Shown here in pieces: positions 43,496 through 52,090 of a stretch of 64,000 nucleotides of DNA. Made by a program: the position numbers and the translations under genes. Source of the DNA: PALSA-555 sp963731625 (GTDB lineage Bacteria; Actinomycetota; Acidimicrobiia; IMCC26256; PALSA-555); assembly GCA_963731625.1 (NCBI GenBank), contig CAVSWH010000022.1, positions 1 through 64,000 on the forward strand. Reading direction: 5' to 3'. How positions within the stretch are numbered: the stretch's first letter is position 1; each line of letters begins with the position of its first letter. A model generated the notes under the pieces. The model was not told the origin of the DNA and did no database searches. It saw nothing but the letters and a program-made list of their open reading frames with translations.

Positions 43496-44983
43496 ATGAA
43501 GCTTCCTCGATCCGTGCTGCGCGCCTTGTCGGGGCGGTATCTCATCGCTCTGAGCGTCGCGGTCGTCGTCATGGTCGGCGGTGTCGTGGCCGTGAACGCG
43601 GTGATCAGCAGCAAGGTGGCGGGTGTCAAGCGCGTGAGGGTCAACGTGGCGCCCGCGCCCTCGCAGGGGGCGAACTACCTCATCCTCGGCTCCGACACGC
43701 GCGCCTTCGTCACGAACCCGCAGCAGGCGCAGCAGTTCGGCAGCCCGGCCCAGGACAACCAGATCAACTCGGACACGATGATGGTCGTCCACGTCGAGCC
43801 GAACCAGAAGCGGACGCTCATCGTGTCCTTTCCCCGTGACCTCTGGGTCAACATCCCAGGTCAGGGGATGGCGAAGATCAACTCGGCCTTCAGTGCGGGG
43901 CCGAACAAGACCATCCAGACCCTGCAAGCCGACTTCAACATCCCGATCAACCACTTCATCTCGGTCGACTTCCAGAGCTTCGAGTCGGTGGTGAACGCCA
44001 TCGGGACCGTGCCCGTCTACTTCCCGTACGCGGCCCGCGACCAGGAGAGCGGGCTCGGCGTGCTGCCGGGCTGCATCCAGCTGAACGGCGCGCAGGCCCT
44101 CTCCTACGCGCGCTCCCGGACGCTCCAGTTCTTCAGCACGACCCAGAACCAGTGGATCCTCGCCGACCCGACCGCCGACATCGGGCGGATCGCGCGCCAG
44201 CAGCAGTTCATCCGTGAGCTCGCCGGCATCGCGGTCGCGCGCAGCCTCCAGGACCCGCTCACCGGCAACGACATCGTGGACCGTGTCCTGCACTACCTCG
44301 TGTTCGACCAGAACCTCACGAAGAACGACGTGCTCACGCTCGTCGACGACTTCCGCTCCGTGAACCCGAACGACACGAGCCACCTCGAGTTCGAGACCCT
44401 CCCCTGGCAGGAGGGGCCGACGCAGAACGGCGCGGACGTGCTCTACGTGCAGCAGCCCCAGGACCAGACGGTCCTCGCACGGCTGCGTGACTTCAGCGGC
44501 ACGGACACGAGCGGGTCGGTCACGACGCTCACGCCGAAGCAGGTGCGGGTGCAGGTCGCCGACGGGACGGGCAATGGGAGCCTCGCGACGTCGACGCTGA
44601 ACGACCTGGTGCAGAAGGCGGGTTTCAAGTCGGGCGGGACCGGCCACGTGTCCGGGAACGTCGCGACGACCCAGGTGCGGTACAAGCCGGGCGACATCAC
44701 CCAGGGCGAGCTGCTGCTCCAGTACCTCTCACCGAACACGCAGCTCGTCGAGGACCCGTCGCTCACCAACGTCGGCGTCGAGGTCGTGCTGGGCAAGGAC
44801 TTCTCCTCGATCACGATCCCGAGCGGCGGCGGCTCGGTGACGAGCGGCCAGAACGTCGGTGCACCCCAGGCGACGGGGCCGAACGGGCAGGACAACGCGG
44901 GCGACACCTACGCCACCGGGAGCGGCACCGGTGTGAACCCGGCCGACTTCGGGCCGCCCGCGCCGAAGGGCTCCTGCCGGTGA
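43496..44983 (+). CDS. LytR-CpsA-Psr (LCP) family cell-wall polymer ligase with LytR_C domain
   Basis: The product has 495 residues. One membrane anchor (about 15-37) is followed by the extracellular LCP domain: YLILGSDTR near 60, QINSDTMMVVHVEP near 90, TLIVSFPRDLWVNIPG with the Arg-Asp pair near 107, KINSAFSAG near 125 and GAQALSYARSR near 200. After about residue 335 a LytR_C-like domain (VRVQVADGTGNGSLAT) follows, and a Gly/Ser/Thr tail ends the protein. LCP enzymes transfer lipid-linked glycan to peptidoglycan. The UDP-sugar genes behind it fit that role. The gene stops ten bases before ugd. Confidence 0.85.
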   Translation: MKLPRSVLRALSGRYLIALSVAVVVMVGGVVAVNAVISSKVAGVKRVRVNVAPAPSQGANYLILGSDTRAFVTNPQQAQQFGSPAQDNQINSDTMMVVHVEPNQKRTLIVSFPRDLWVNIPGQGMAKINSAFSAGPNKTIQTLQADFNIPINHFISVDFQSFESVVNAIGTVPVYFPYAARDQESGLGVLPGCIQLNGAQALSYARSRTLQFFSTTQNQWILADPTADIGRIARQQQFIRELAGIAVARSLQDPLTGNDIVDRVLHYLVFDQNLTKNDVLTLVDDFRSVNPNDTSHLEFETLPWQEGPTQNGADVLYVQQPQDQTVLARLRDFSGTDTSGSVTTLTPKQVRVQVADGTGNGSLATSTLNDLVQKAGFKSGGTGHVSGNVATTQVRYKPGDITQGELLLQYLSPNTQLVEDPSLTNVGVEVVLGKDFSSITIPSGGGSVTSGQNVGAPQATGPNGQDNAGDTYATGSGTGVNPADFGPPAPKGSCR

Positions 44984-44993
44984 GCCGCGCGCG

Positions 44994-46286
44994 GTGAGCC
45001 GCGTCGGCGTCGTCGGCGCCGGCTACGTCGGTTTGACGACCGGCGCGTGCCTGGCCCACCTCGGACACGACGTCGTCGTCGGTGACATCGACGCCGACAA
45101 GGTCCGACGCCTCACGAAGGGCGACATCGACGTGCTCGAGGAGGGCCTCCCCGAGCTCGTCGCCGAGGGGCTCGCCACGCGCCGGTTGCGCTTCGTCGTC
45201 GGTGCCGCGCCGGCCGCGACCGACGCCGAGTTCGTCTTCCTGTGCGTCCCGACCCCCGAGGGCGCCGACGGCGACGCCGACCTGTCCGTCGTCGAGGCGG
45301 TCGTGCACGAGCTCGCGCCCGTCCTGCCCGCGGGTGCCGTCCTCGTGAACAAGTCGACGATGCCGGTCGGATCGAGCGGACACGTGGGGCGACTCCTCCG
45401 CGCCTCCGGCGCCGTCCCCGAGGTCGGCGTGGCGTCGAATCCCGAGTTCCTGCGCGAGGGCACCGCGGTACGGGACTTCCTGTCGCCGTCCCGGGTCGTG
45501 ATCGGCGCCGACGATCCCACCGTCGCGGTCCGCGTCTCCGACCTCTACCGCGACGTGCAGGGTCCGATGCTCGTCACGAGTCCCGCCTCTGCCGAGATGA
45601 TCAAGTACGCGTCGAACGCGTTCCTCGCGGCGAAGGTGTCCTTCGTGAACGCCATCGCCAACCTGTGCGAGGCGGTGAACGCCGACGTGCGCGAGGTCAC
45701 GCTCGGCATGGGCTACGACCCGCGGATCGGCTTCGAGTTCCTGCACCCCGGACCGGGGTGGGGCGGCTCGTGCTTCCCGAAGGACACCGCGGCGCTGGTC
45801 CGCACCGCGGCGCGGGTCGGCGACGACTTCCCGATCCTCGCGGCGATCATCGACACGAACAACGACCAGCGTGACCGTGTCGTCGGGAAGGTGCGCGACG
45901 CCGTCGGTGGCGACCTCGCCGGGCGCACCGTCGCGGTGTGGGGCCTGACCTTCAAGGCCAACACGAACGACCTGCGCGACTCGCCGGCCATCGACGTCGC
46001 GCGCCGACTCCTCGGCGAGGGCGCGACGGTGCGCGGCTACGACCCGGCGGCGGGGGAGGCCGCCCGCAGCCTCCTCCCGGAACTCGAGGTGGTCGCCGAC
46101 CCCTACGACGCCTGCGCCGAGGCCGACGTGCTCTGCGTGCTCACCGAGTGGGACGAGTTCCGCTGGCTCGACTACGAGCGGGTCGCGGCCGTGCTGCCCG
46201 GTCGGGCGATCGTCGACGCCCGCAACGTGCTCGACCCGGCCGCGATGCGCCAGCTCGGCTTCGCCTACCGCGGCGTCGGACGCTGA
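44994..46286 (+). CDS. ugd: UDP-glucose 6-dehydrogenase
   Basis: The product has 430 residues and oxidises UDP-glucose twice to UDP-glucuronate with 2 NAD. VGVVGAGYVGLTTGACLAHLG at the start binds NAD, VLVNKSTMPVGSS and VASNPEFLREGTAVRDF follow, AEMIKYASNAFLAAKVSF holds the active Lys/Asn, and GPGWGGSCFPKDTAAL near 254-269 carries the catalytic Cys near 260. Start is GTG 44994; the stop overlaps the next gene as TGATG. With the next gene it forms a two-step UDP-xylose branch. Confidence 0.95.
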   Translation: MSRVGVVGAGYVGLTTGACLAHLGHDVVVGDIDADKVRRLTKGDIDVLEEGLPELVAEGLATRRLRFVVGAAPAATDAEFVFLCVPTPEGADGDADLSVVEAVVHELAPVLPAGAVLVNKSTMPVGSSGHVGRLLRASGAVPEVGVASNPEFLREGTAVRDFLSPSRVVIGADDPTVAVRVSDLYRDVQGPMLVTSPASAEMIKYASNAFLAAKVSFVNAIANLCEAVNADVREVTLGMGYDPRIGFEFLHPGPGWGGSCFPKDTAALVRTAARVGDDFPILAAIIDTNNDQRDRVVGKVRDAVGGDLAGRTVAVWGLTFKANTNDLRDSPAIDVARRLLGEGATVRGYDPAAGEAARSLLPELEVVADPYDACAEADVLCVLTEWDEFRWLDYERVAAVLPGRAIVDARNVLDPAAMRQLGFAYRGVGR

Positions 46287-47224
46287 TGGCCCGCACCGTG
46301 GTGACAGGCGGCGCCGGCTTCGTCGGCGGGCACGTCTGTCGCGCCCTGCGCGGCGCCGGCCACGAGGTCGTCGCGGTCGACGACCTGTCGACGGGCAGCC
46401 GCGACCAGGTCGCCGACCTGCTCGACGACCCCGGCTTCACGCTCGTCGTCCACGACGTCGTCGACGGCATCCCCGTCAACGGACCCTTCGACGCCGTGAT
46501 GCACCTGGCCAGCGCGGCGAGCGTCCCGCAGTACCTCGCCCGGCCGATCGAGACGCTGCGGGTCGGGTCGGAGGGCACCCGCAACGCGCTGGAGCTGGCG
46601 CGGGCGCACCGGGCCCGGTTCCTCCTGGCGTCGACGAGCGAGATCTACGGGGACCCGCTCGAGCATCCGCAGCGCGAGAGCTACTGGGGTCACGTGAACC
46701 CGGTCGGGCCTCGGGCCGTCTACGACGAAGCGAAGCGCTACGCCGAGGCGATCACGATGGCGTACCACCGCACGCACAACGTCGACACGAAGATCGTGCG
46801 CATCTTCAACTGCTTCGGTCCCGGCCTGGCGCCCGGCGACGGGCGGGTCGTGTCGAACTTCCTCGCGCAGGCGATGGCGGGCGAGCCCCTCACCGTCTAC
46901 GGGACGGGCCAGCAGACGCGGTCGTTCTGCTACGTCGACGACGAGGTCCGGGGGATGCTCGCGCTGCTCGCGTCCGACTGGGTCGGGCCGATGAACATCG
47001 GGAACCCAGAGGAGCACACGATCATCGAGCTCGCCGAGCTGGTGCTCGAGATCACCGGCTCGCGATCGGAGCTGCGCTTCGTCGACCTGCCCGTCGATGA
47101 CCCCACGCGGCGCTGCCCCGACATCAGCCAGGCGCGCGCCGTGCTCGGCTGGTCGCCGCAGGTCCCGCTGCGCACCGGCGTCGAGCTCACGTACGCGTCG
47201 TATCGCTGCGCGCCCGACGTGTGA
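46286..47224 (+). CDS. UDP-glucuronate decarboxylase (UXS)-like NAD-dependent epimerase family protein
   Basis: The product is a 312-residue extended SDR. VTGGAGFVGGHVCRAL binds NAD, DAVMHLASAASVPQYL follows, LLASTSEIYGDPLEHPQRES and YWGHVNPVGPRAVYDEAKRY near 131-152 hold the UXS-type block with Tyr146 and Lys150, and VRIFNCFGPG near 172 and GQQTRSFCYVDDEVRGM near 212 complete the fold. It would decarboxylate UDP-glucuronate from Ugd to UDP-xylose. A UDP-arabinose or galacturonate epimerase is the alternative, but the SEIYGDP...ESYWGHVN block points to UXS. Confidence 0.82.
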   Translation: MARTVVTGGAGFVGGHVCRALRGAGHEVVAVDDLSTGSRDQVADLLDDPGFTLVVHDVVDGIPVNGPFDAVMHLASAASVPQYLARPIETLRVGSEGTRNALELARAHRARFLLASTSEIYGDPLEHPQRESYWGHVNPVGPRAVYDEAKRYAEAITMAYHRTHNVDTKIVRIFNCFGPGLAPGDGRVVSNFLAQAMAGEPLTVYGTGQQTRSFCYVDDEVRGMLALLASDWVGPMNIGNPEEHTIIELAELVLEITGSRSELRFVDLPVDDPTRRCPDISQARAVLGWSPQVPLRTGVELTYASYRCAPDV

Positions 47225-47261
47225 GGCGGCGGCTCGCGCCGAATCGCAGGTAGCCTCCGGC

Positions 47262-47312
47262 ATGGCCCGCGCGCGCCGTGCCCGTCGTCGCGCTCGACCA
47301 CCGTCGCGATGA
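47262..47312 (+). CDS. Possible Arg-rich leader peptide
   Basis: A 16-residue reading frame, ATG 47262 to TGA 47310-47312, codes MARARRARRRARPPSR with nine Arg among its residues. TAGCCT at 47251-47256 lies five bases before its start, so it could be translated from a leaderless message. Its stop overlaps the nucleotidyltransferase start as ATGA, so ribosomes that finish it could restart there. No homolog is known to me; it may be chance in GC-rich DNA. Confidence 0.25.
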   Translation: MARARRARRRARPPSR

Positions 47313-48427
47313 GGGCCGTCGTGCTCGTCGGCGGCGAGGGCACCCGGCTCCGGCCGCTCACCTTCGAGACGCCGAAGCCACTGCTGCCGGTCGCCAATCA
47401 GGTGTTCCTCGACCGCCAGCTCGGGTGGCTCGCCGCCTACGGCGTCGACGAGGTCGGGCTCTCCCTCGGGTACCTGCCGAGCGCCTTCATCGACCACTAC
47501 CCCGAGGGGATCTTCACCGACCCGGCCGGCCGCACCGTGCAGCTGCACTACGCGCAGGAGCCCACGCCGCTCGGCACGGCGGGTGCGGTCCGATTCGCCG
47601 CCGAGCAGCTCGGCGTCCGTGAGCGCTTCGTGGTGTGCAACGGCGACGTGCTCACCGGCCTCGACCTCGGCGCGCTCCTCGCGTTCCACGAGACGCGCCA
47701 CGCCGAGGCGACGATTCACCTCGCCGCGGTCGAGGAGCCGTCGCGCTTCGGAGTCGTGCCGACGGACGAGCACGGCCGCGTGCTGGCCTTCGTCGAGAAG
47801 CCCGCGCCGGGCACCGAGCCCACGCGCTGGATCAACGCCGGCACCTACGTCCTCGAGCCGAGCGTCCTCGAGCGGATCGCGCCCGAGCGCCCCGTGTCGA
47901 TCGAGTTCGACACGTTCCCGGGCATGCTCGAGACCGGCGGCGCGCTCTACGCCCGGCCGAGCGACGCGTACTGGATCGACGTGGGCGCCCCCGCCCAGTA
48001 CCTGCAGGCCCACGCCGACCTGCTCGCCGGCCGCCTCGGCATGCCGCCCGTTCCCGGCGCCCGTGAGGTGTCGCCCGGGGTGTGGGTGCAGGGCCCCGGG
48101 CCCGCGCCGGCGGGCGTGGCCGCGCCCGCCCTGGTGGGGGAGCGCCACCAGATCGACCCGAGCGCCGACGTCGTCGGCTCGGTGCTCGGCGCCGGTGTGC
48201 AGGTCGGTGCCCGCGCCCGGGTGGTCGACGCCGTCGTGCACGACGGGGCGACGATCGGCCCGGGCGCCACGGTGCGCGCCTCGATCGTCGGGGCGGGCGC
48301 GGTCGTCGGCGAGCGGGCGACGGTCGAGGCGTGCTCGATCGTCGGGCCCCACGTCACGGTCGATGCGGGGACGACCCTCACCGGCGAGCGGCGCCCGCCG
48401 CCCGACAGCCCGGCGGCGCGGGCGTGA
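47309..48427 (+). CDS. Sugar-1-phosphate nucleotidyltransferase with left-handed beta-helix
   Basis: The product has 372 residues. Nucleotidyltransferase domain (1-235): VVLVGGEGTRLRPLTFETPKPLLPV at the start (GxGxRLxPxTxxxPKPLLPV, nucleotide and Mg binding), CNGDVLTGLDLG near 112, VPTDEHGRVLAFVEKPAP near 148 and WINAGTYVLEP. From about residue 270 hexapeptide-like repeats (IDPSADVVGSVLGAGVQVGARARV...) form a beta-helix. The set fits GDP-mannose pyrophosphorylase (ManC/ManB-like). UDP- or dTDP-glucose forms cannot be excluded. The start ATG overlaps a small upstream reading frame; the end overlaps the epimerase by GTGA. Confidence 0.8.
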   Translation: MRAVVLVGGEGTRLRPLTFETPKPLLPVANQVFLDRQLGWLAAYGVDEVGLSLGYLPSAFIDHYPEGIFTDPAGRTVQLHYAQEPTPLGTAGAVRFAAEQLGVRERFVVCNGDVLTGLDLGALLAFHETRHAEATIHLAAVEEPSRFGVVPTDEHGRVLAFVEKPAPGTEPTRWINAGTYVLEPSVLERIAPERPVSIEFDTFPGMLETGGALYARPSDAYWIDVGAPAQYLQAHADLLAGRLGMPPVPGAREVSPGVWVQGPGPAPAGVAAPALVGERHQIDPSADVVGSVLGAGVQVGARARVVDAVVHDGATIGPGATVRASIVGAGAVVGERATVEACSIVGPHVTVDAGTTLTGERRPPPDSPAARA

Positions 48428-49374
48428 GAGTCCTCGTCACGGGCGGCGCCGGGTTCATCGGCTCGAACCTCGTCGATCGGCTGCTCGCCGAGGACTGCGA
48501 CGTCGACGTCGTCGACGACCTCTCCAGCGGGTCGCTCCCGAACCTGGCCGACGCGCGTGCCCAGCGGCACCGGCGCTGCACCTTCCATCGCCTCGACGTG
48601 AGCAGCGGCGGCGTCGAGGAGCTCATGGCCCACCGCAAGCCCGAGATCGTGTACCACCTCGCCGCGCAGAAGAGCGTGACGGCCTCGGTGGACGACCCCG
48701 GCTACGACGCCCTCGTGAACATCGTCGGGTCGCTGCACGTGCTGCAGGGCGCGATCGCCGCCGGCACCCGCAAGGTGATCTTCGCCGGCTCGGGCGGGAC
48801 GCTCTACGGCGTCCCGAAGACGATCCCGACGCCGGAGAGCCATCCCCAGCACCCGGTGTCGCCCTACGGCGTCTCGAAGAAGGCGGTGAGCGACTACCTC
48901 CATTACTACCGGGAGGAGCACAACCTGTCGTTCACGGTCCTGGCCCTCGCCAACATCTACGGGCCGCGCCAGGACCCCCACGGTGAGGCCGGGGTCGTCG
49001 CCATCTTCTCGGCCAAGCTCCTCGACGGCGTGGCGCCTGCGATCTACGGCGACGGCGAGCAGACCCGGGACTACGTGTTCGTCGACGACGCCGTCGACGC
49101 GTTCGTGCGCGCGACCGACCGCGCCGACGGGAAGCTGCTGAACATCGGGACCGGTGTCGAGACGTCCGTGCTCGAGCTCTTCGATCTGGTCGCGGCCGCC
49201 ACGGGCTACGAAGGCGTGCCGTCGATGCAGCCGGCCCGCGGCGGGGAGCTGCGCCGCTCCGCGCTCGACGCGACCTTGGCCGGGACCCAGCTCGGCTGGC
49301 GGCCGTGGACCCCGCTCGAGGACGGCGTCAACCGGACGGTGGAGTGGTTCCGGGAGCAGGCCCAGGGCCGCTGA
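48424..49374 (+). CDS. NAD-dependent epimerase/dehydratase, UDP-glucose 4-epimerase-like
   Basis: Extended SDR of 316 residues. VLVTGGAGFIGSNLVDRLL binds NAD, IVYHLAAQKSVTASVDDP near 76, FAGSGGTLYGVPKTIPTPE and SPYGVSKKAVSDYLHYY with catalytic Tyr148 and Lys152 follow, then LALANIYGPRQDPHGEAGVV and GDGEQTRDYVFVDDAVDAF. The layout matches GalE-like 4-epimerases for UDP-glucose or UDP-GlcNAc. Last gene of the LCP-ugd-UXS-NTase operon. The end overlaps the convergent nitroreductase gene by 47 bases. Confidence 0.8.
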   Translation: MRVLVTGGAGFIGSNLVDRLLAEDCDVDVVDDLSSGSLPNLADARAQRHRRCTFHRLDVSSGGVEELMAHRKPEIVYHLAAQKSVTASVDDPGYDALVNIVGSLHVLQGAIAAGTRKVIFAGSGGTLYGVPKTIPTPESHPQHPVSPYGVSKKAVSDYLHYYREEHNLSFTVLALANIYGPRQDPHGEAGVVAIFSAKLLDGVAPAIYGDGEQTRDYVFVDDAVDAFVRATDRADGKLLNIGTGVETSVLELFDLVAAATGYEGVPSMQPARGGELRRSALDATLAGTQLGWRPWTPLEDGVNRTVEWFREQAQGR

Positions 49375-49981
49375 GGAACCGGGCCCGCATCACGCCGAGG
49401 TCGACGGGCGGCCGGGTGCGGGCCACGTACGCGGGGTCCGGCTGGCCGACGAGCACGAGCGCGTGCGGCTGCCACGTCGGGTCGAGGCCGAGGGCCGCGC
49501 CCGCCTCCTCCGGGCAGAAGATCGGCGCCGCGACCCAGCACGACGCCAACCCGGCGTCGGTGGCGGTGAGCATCAGGTTCTCGACGGCCGCGCCGAGCGC
49601 GAGCAGCGCCATGCCCCACTCGGCGCGCTGGCGCCGCTCGTCGGGGTAGCGGTCGAGGCCGTCGTGGGTCAGGCAGCCGAGGAGGGCGGCGGGCGCGCCG
49701 ACGAGGCGGGCGTGCGATCCCGCGACGAGGTCGTCGATCCGCCCGGGCGACACACCGTCACGGGCCAGGTCGGTCCGCCACCTCTCGCCCATCCCGTCGG
49801 CCAGGGCGGCCTGTCGTGCCCGGTCGGCGAGGACGACCCAGCGCCAGGGTCGGGAATGGTGTGGTGCGGGCGCGAGGCAGGCGGCCTCGACGAGCGTGTC
49901 GAGCAGCGCCGGCGCGACGGGGTCGGCGCGGAACGCCCGGATCGATCGGCGGGCCTCGACGAACGCCGGGACCGCCGCCAT
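49328..49981 (-). CDS. FMN-dependent nitroreductase family protein (FbiB C-terminal domain-like)
   Basis: The product has 217 residues. EARRSIRAFRADPVAPALLDTL near residue 10 binds FMN, SRPWRWVVLADR (about residues 42-53) follows, EWGMALLALGAAVENLMLTATDAGLASCW near 119-147 is the core block, and the C-terminus has LGLDPTWQPHALVLVGQPDP. In actinobacteria the same domain is often fused behind CofE as FbiB, where it reduces dehydro-F420. Here it is a separate gene with a TGATG overlap to cofE, so a role in F420 maturation is likely. Confidence 0.78.
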   Translation of the reverse strand: MAAVPAFVEARRSIRAFRADPVAPALLDTLVEAACLAPAPHHSRPWRWVVLADRARQAALADGMGERWRTDLARDGVSPGRIDDLVAGSHARLVGAPAALLGCLTHDGLDRYPDERRQRAEWGMALLALGAAVENLMLTATDAGLASCWVAAPIFCPEEAGAALGLDPTWQPHALVLVGQPDPAYVARTRPPVDLGVMRARFLSGPGPAPGTTPPSG

Positions 49982-50688
49982 CAGCGGAACAGGTCGTCGT
50001 GCGGGGCGCGCACCAGCTCGCGGGCCGACCCGTCGCGCTGCCACGACCGGTCAAGCCCCCGCACGATCGCGGCGGCGACGCGCGCCGCCTTGCCCATCAC
50101 GAGCTCGGCCGCGCCGGCGATCTCGTCGGCGACGGCGACCTCGGTCACCTGGAGCTCCCGCCCGAGACTGTCGGTCTCGCCGCGCAGGTCCACCACGGCC
50201 GCGACGCCGGCGACGCCGATCGCCACGTCGGTGAGCCCGTGGCGCCACGCCCGACCGAACGTGTCGGAGACGATCACCGCGGCGTCGACACCGGCGCGGG
50301 CGCGCAGGGCGTCGCGGATGTGGCGTGCCGACCGGTCGGCGTCGACGGGGAGCAGCGCGGCGACGCCGTCCTCAACGTTCGAGAGATCGACGCCGGCGTT
50401 CGCGCACACGAAGCCGTGCGGCGTCTCGCTGATGATGAGGTCACCCCGGCGGCGCAGCACGCGGACGGACTCGGCGTCGACGAGCCGGCGCCGGGCCTCG
50501 CGGTCGTCGGGGTCGAGCGCGACGAGGCGACCCTCGGCCTTCGACACCACCTTCTGGGTGACGACGATGCAGTCGTGGTCGACGAGCGGGGTGCCCTGCG
50601 CCTCGGCGGCGGCCCGGATCAGCACGGCGAGCTCGTCGCCGGGTCGCACCTCGGGCACGCCCGAAACTGGGATGATGGTGAGGCTCAC
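49981..50688 (-). CDS. cofE: Coenzyme F420-0:L-glutamate ligase
   Basis: The product has 235 residues and adds gamma-linked Glu to F420-0 with GTP. It begins VSLTIIPVSGVPEVRPGDEL, and VVTQKVVSKAEGRLVAL near 44, SETPHGFVCANAGVDLSNVE near 88, VDADRSARHIRDALRAR near 115 and SDTFGRAWRHGLTDVAIGVAG near 142 are family blocks with GTP and metal ligands. It overlaps cofD by GTGA and the nitroreductase by TGATG, so the three genes form a coupled operon. Confidence 0.88.
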   Translation of the reverse strand: MSLTIIPVSGVPEVRPGDELAVLIRAAAEAQGTPLVDHDCIVVTQKVVSKAEGRLVALDPDDREARRRLVDAESVRVLRRRGDLIISETPHGFVCANAGVDLSNVEDGVAALLPVDADRSARHIRDALRARAGVDAAVIVSDTFGRAWRHGLTDVAIGVAGVAAVVDLRGETDSLGRELQVTEVAVADEIAGAAELVMGKAARVAAAIVRGLDRSWQRDGSARELVRAPHDDLFR

Positions 50689-51623
50689 GCCACGGCGGCG
50701 AGCGTGTCGCGCGCGAGCGCCGCGGCGACCCGGGCGTCGCGCATCAGCGTGTCGGTGACGACGACGCGCACGCCGAGCGCCTCGATCCGTTGCTGGTCGG
50801 CGGCGTCGACGTCGTCGATGACGACCGTGGCGCACACGTCCCGGTAGGCGCGGGCGACGCCGACGCTCGACACCTCGATGTCGAGCGGGGCCATGAGCCG
50901 GTCGGCGGGGCCCTTCACGGGGCGACCCCCGACGATCGGGCTCACGGCCACCACCCGGTCGCGCCGCGCCCGGAGCGCGTCGCGGATCCCGGGCACGGCG
51001 AGCACCGGCCCGATCGAGATGACCGGGTTGCTCGGGCAGATCACGATCGCGTCGGCGGCGGCGAGCGACTCGAGCACCCCGGGCGCCGGGCGGGCGGTCT
51101 CGGCGCCGGCGAACCGCACGTCGAGCACGGGCGGCTCGGCGTGCTCGCGCACGAACCACTCCTGCATCGCCAGATCGGTGGGCGCGCCGTCCCGCCCCCG
51201 CGCGGTGATGCGGGTCGCCACCCGGTCGTCACTCATCGGGACGAGGCGGGTCGTGAGCCCCCACGCGGCGGCGATCTCGGCGGTGATCTCGCTCAGCGCG
51301 GCGCCGGCGCGCCGGCGGTCGCTGCGATAGAGGTGGGTCGCCAGGTCGCGGTCGCCGAGGCGGAACCAGGTCGGCACGCCGTACCGCTCGAGCGCGTCGA
51401 CGGTGTGGAAGGTCTCACCGGCGAGACCCCACCCCGTCTCGGGGTTGTTCGCGCCGGCGAGGGCGTACGTGACGCTGTCGAGGTCGGGGCAGACCCACAG
51501 CCCGTGGAACTCGTCGTCGTCCCCGGTGTTCACGATCGCCGTGACCGACGCCGGATCGACGACGTCGGCGAGCCCGCACAGGAACCGAGCTGCCCCTACC
51601 CCACCGGCGAGCGCCGCGAGCAC
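50685..51623 (-). CDS. cofD: 2-phospho-L-lactate transferase (F420 biosynthesis)
   Basis: The product has 312 residues and joins the phospho-lactyl (or phosphoenolpyruvyl) group to Fo. LAALAGGVGAARFLCGL at the start binds the nucleotide, IVNTGDDDEFHGLWVCPDLDSVTYALAG near 31 has the family DDD and WVCPDLD blocks, and ICPSNPVISIGPVLAVPGI near 195 and SPIVGGRPVKGPADRL near 228 follow. It is the first gene of the cofD-cofE-nitroreductase operon. Fo synthase (fbiC) is not in the window. It lies 44 bases after the convergent-direction small gene at 51668-52030. Confidence 0.92.
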   Translation of the reverse strand: MLAALAGGVGAARFLCGLADVVDPASVTAIVNTGDDDEFHGLWVCPDLDSVTYALAGANNPETGWGLAGETFHTVDALERYGVPTWFRLGDRDLATHLYRSDRRRAGAALSEITAEIAAAWGLTTRLVPMSDDRVATRITARGRDGAPTDLAMQEWFVREHAEPPVLDVRFAGAETARPAPGVLESLAAADAIVICPSNPVISIGPVLAVPGIRDALRARRDRVVAVSPIVGGRPVKGPADRLMAPLDIEVSSVGVARAYRDVCATVVIDDVDAADQQRIEALGVRVVVTDTLMRDARVAAALARDTLAAVA

Positions 51624-51667
51624 CCCGTGACGTTACGCGTCCCGGGGTGCCCTGCTCGCCGTGGGGA

Positions 51668-52030
51668 TCAGACCTGCGGGGTGGAGCTCGCCTTGTCGGC
51701 GGGGCGGCGGGTGGCCACGCCGAAGCTTTCGAGCACCGGCTCGACGCGGGTGCGCACGTCGGCCACCCACGGCTCGACCTGCTCGCCGAGCCGGGTGACG
51801 ACGGGCTCGACGCGGGACTTGAGCTCGGAGCCGAGGGACTCCACCGCGGCGCGGGCGTCACCCGTGAGGTTCACGGCCTGGGCGCGGGCGTCGTGGCTGG
51901 CGCTGACCAGCCGTTGCTGCACGGCGCGGCGTCGGACCTGGGCCTGCTGGAAGCCGAGCACGCCGACGCCCACGGCCGTGTAGGCCGCGTCCTCGGCACG
52001 CTGGCGAAAGTCATGAAGCGGATCGGTCAT
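51668..52030 (-). CDS. Hypothetical helical protein with its own strong promoter
   Basis: The product has 120 residues and begins TDPLHDFRQRAEDAAYTAVGVGVLGFQQAQ, with one mildly hydrophobic helix (about residues 14-30) and then long amphipathic helices of charged and Ala/Val residues. No cysteine or known motif is seen; phasin- or envelope-associated helical proteins have similar composition. GGAAGGA gives a good ribosome site before ATG 52030, and a well-formed promoter lies upstream, in contrast to the leaderless genes around it. I do not recognise the family. Confidence 0.7.
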   Translation of the reverse strand: MTDPLHDFRQRAEDAAYTAVGVGVLGFQQAQVRRRAVQQRLVSASHDARAQAVNLTGDARAAVESLGSELKSRVEPVVTRLGEQVEPWVADVRTRVEPVLESFGVATRRPADKASSTPQV

Positions 52031-52061
52031 GGTGTTCCTTCCGGGGTTGATCAGTGCTAGC

Positions 52062-52090
52062 ACGATAGACCGGACTGCTAACTTTTGCAA
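52062..52090 (-). promoter_or_regulatory. Promoter and palindromic operator of the small helical protein
   Basis: On the minus strand -35 TTGCAA (52090-52085), 17-base spacer, -10 TATCGT (52067-52062). A perfect palindrome GTGCTAGCAC (52054-52063) overlaps the -10. AGTGCTWG-like words occur three times (52053, 52074 as ACTGCTAA, and on the other strand at 52087-52094). Half of the layout recalls CIRCE (TTAGCACTC), but spacing and arms do not match. Confidence 0.55.

Noticed and set aside
46265..48352. Minus-strand open frame across the UDP-sugar genes
   Set aside because: The plus-strand genes have complete motifs, the minus frame has none.
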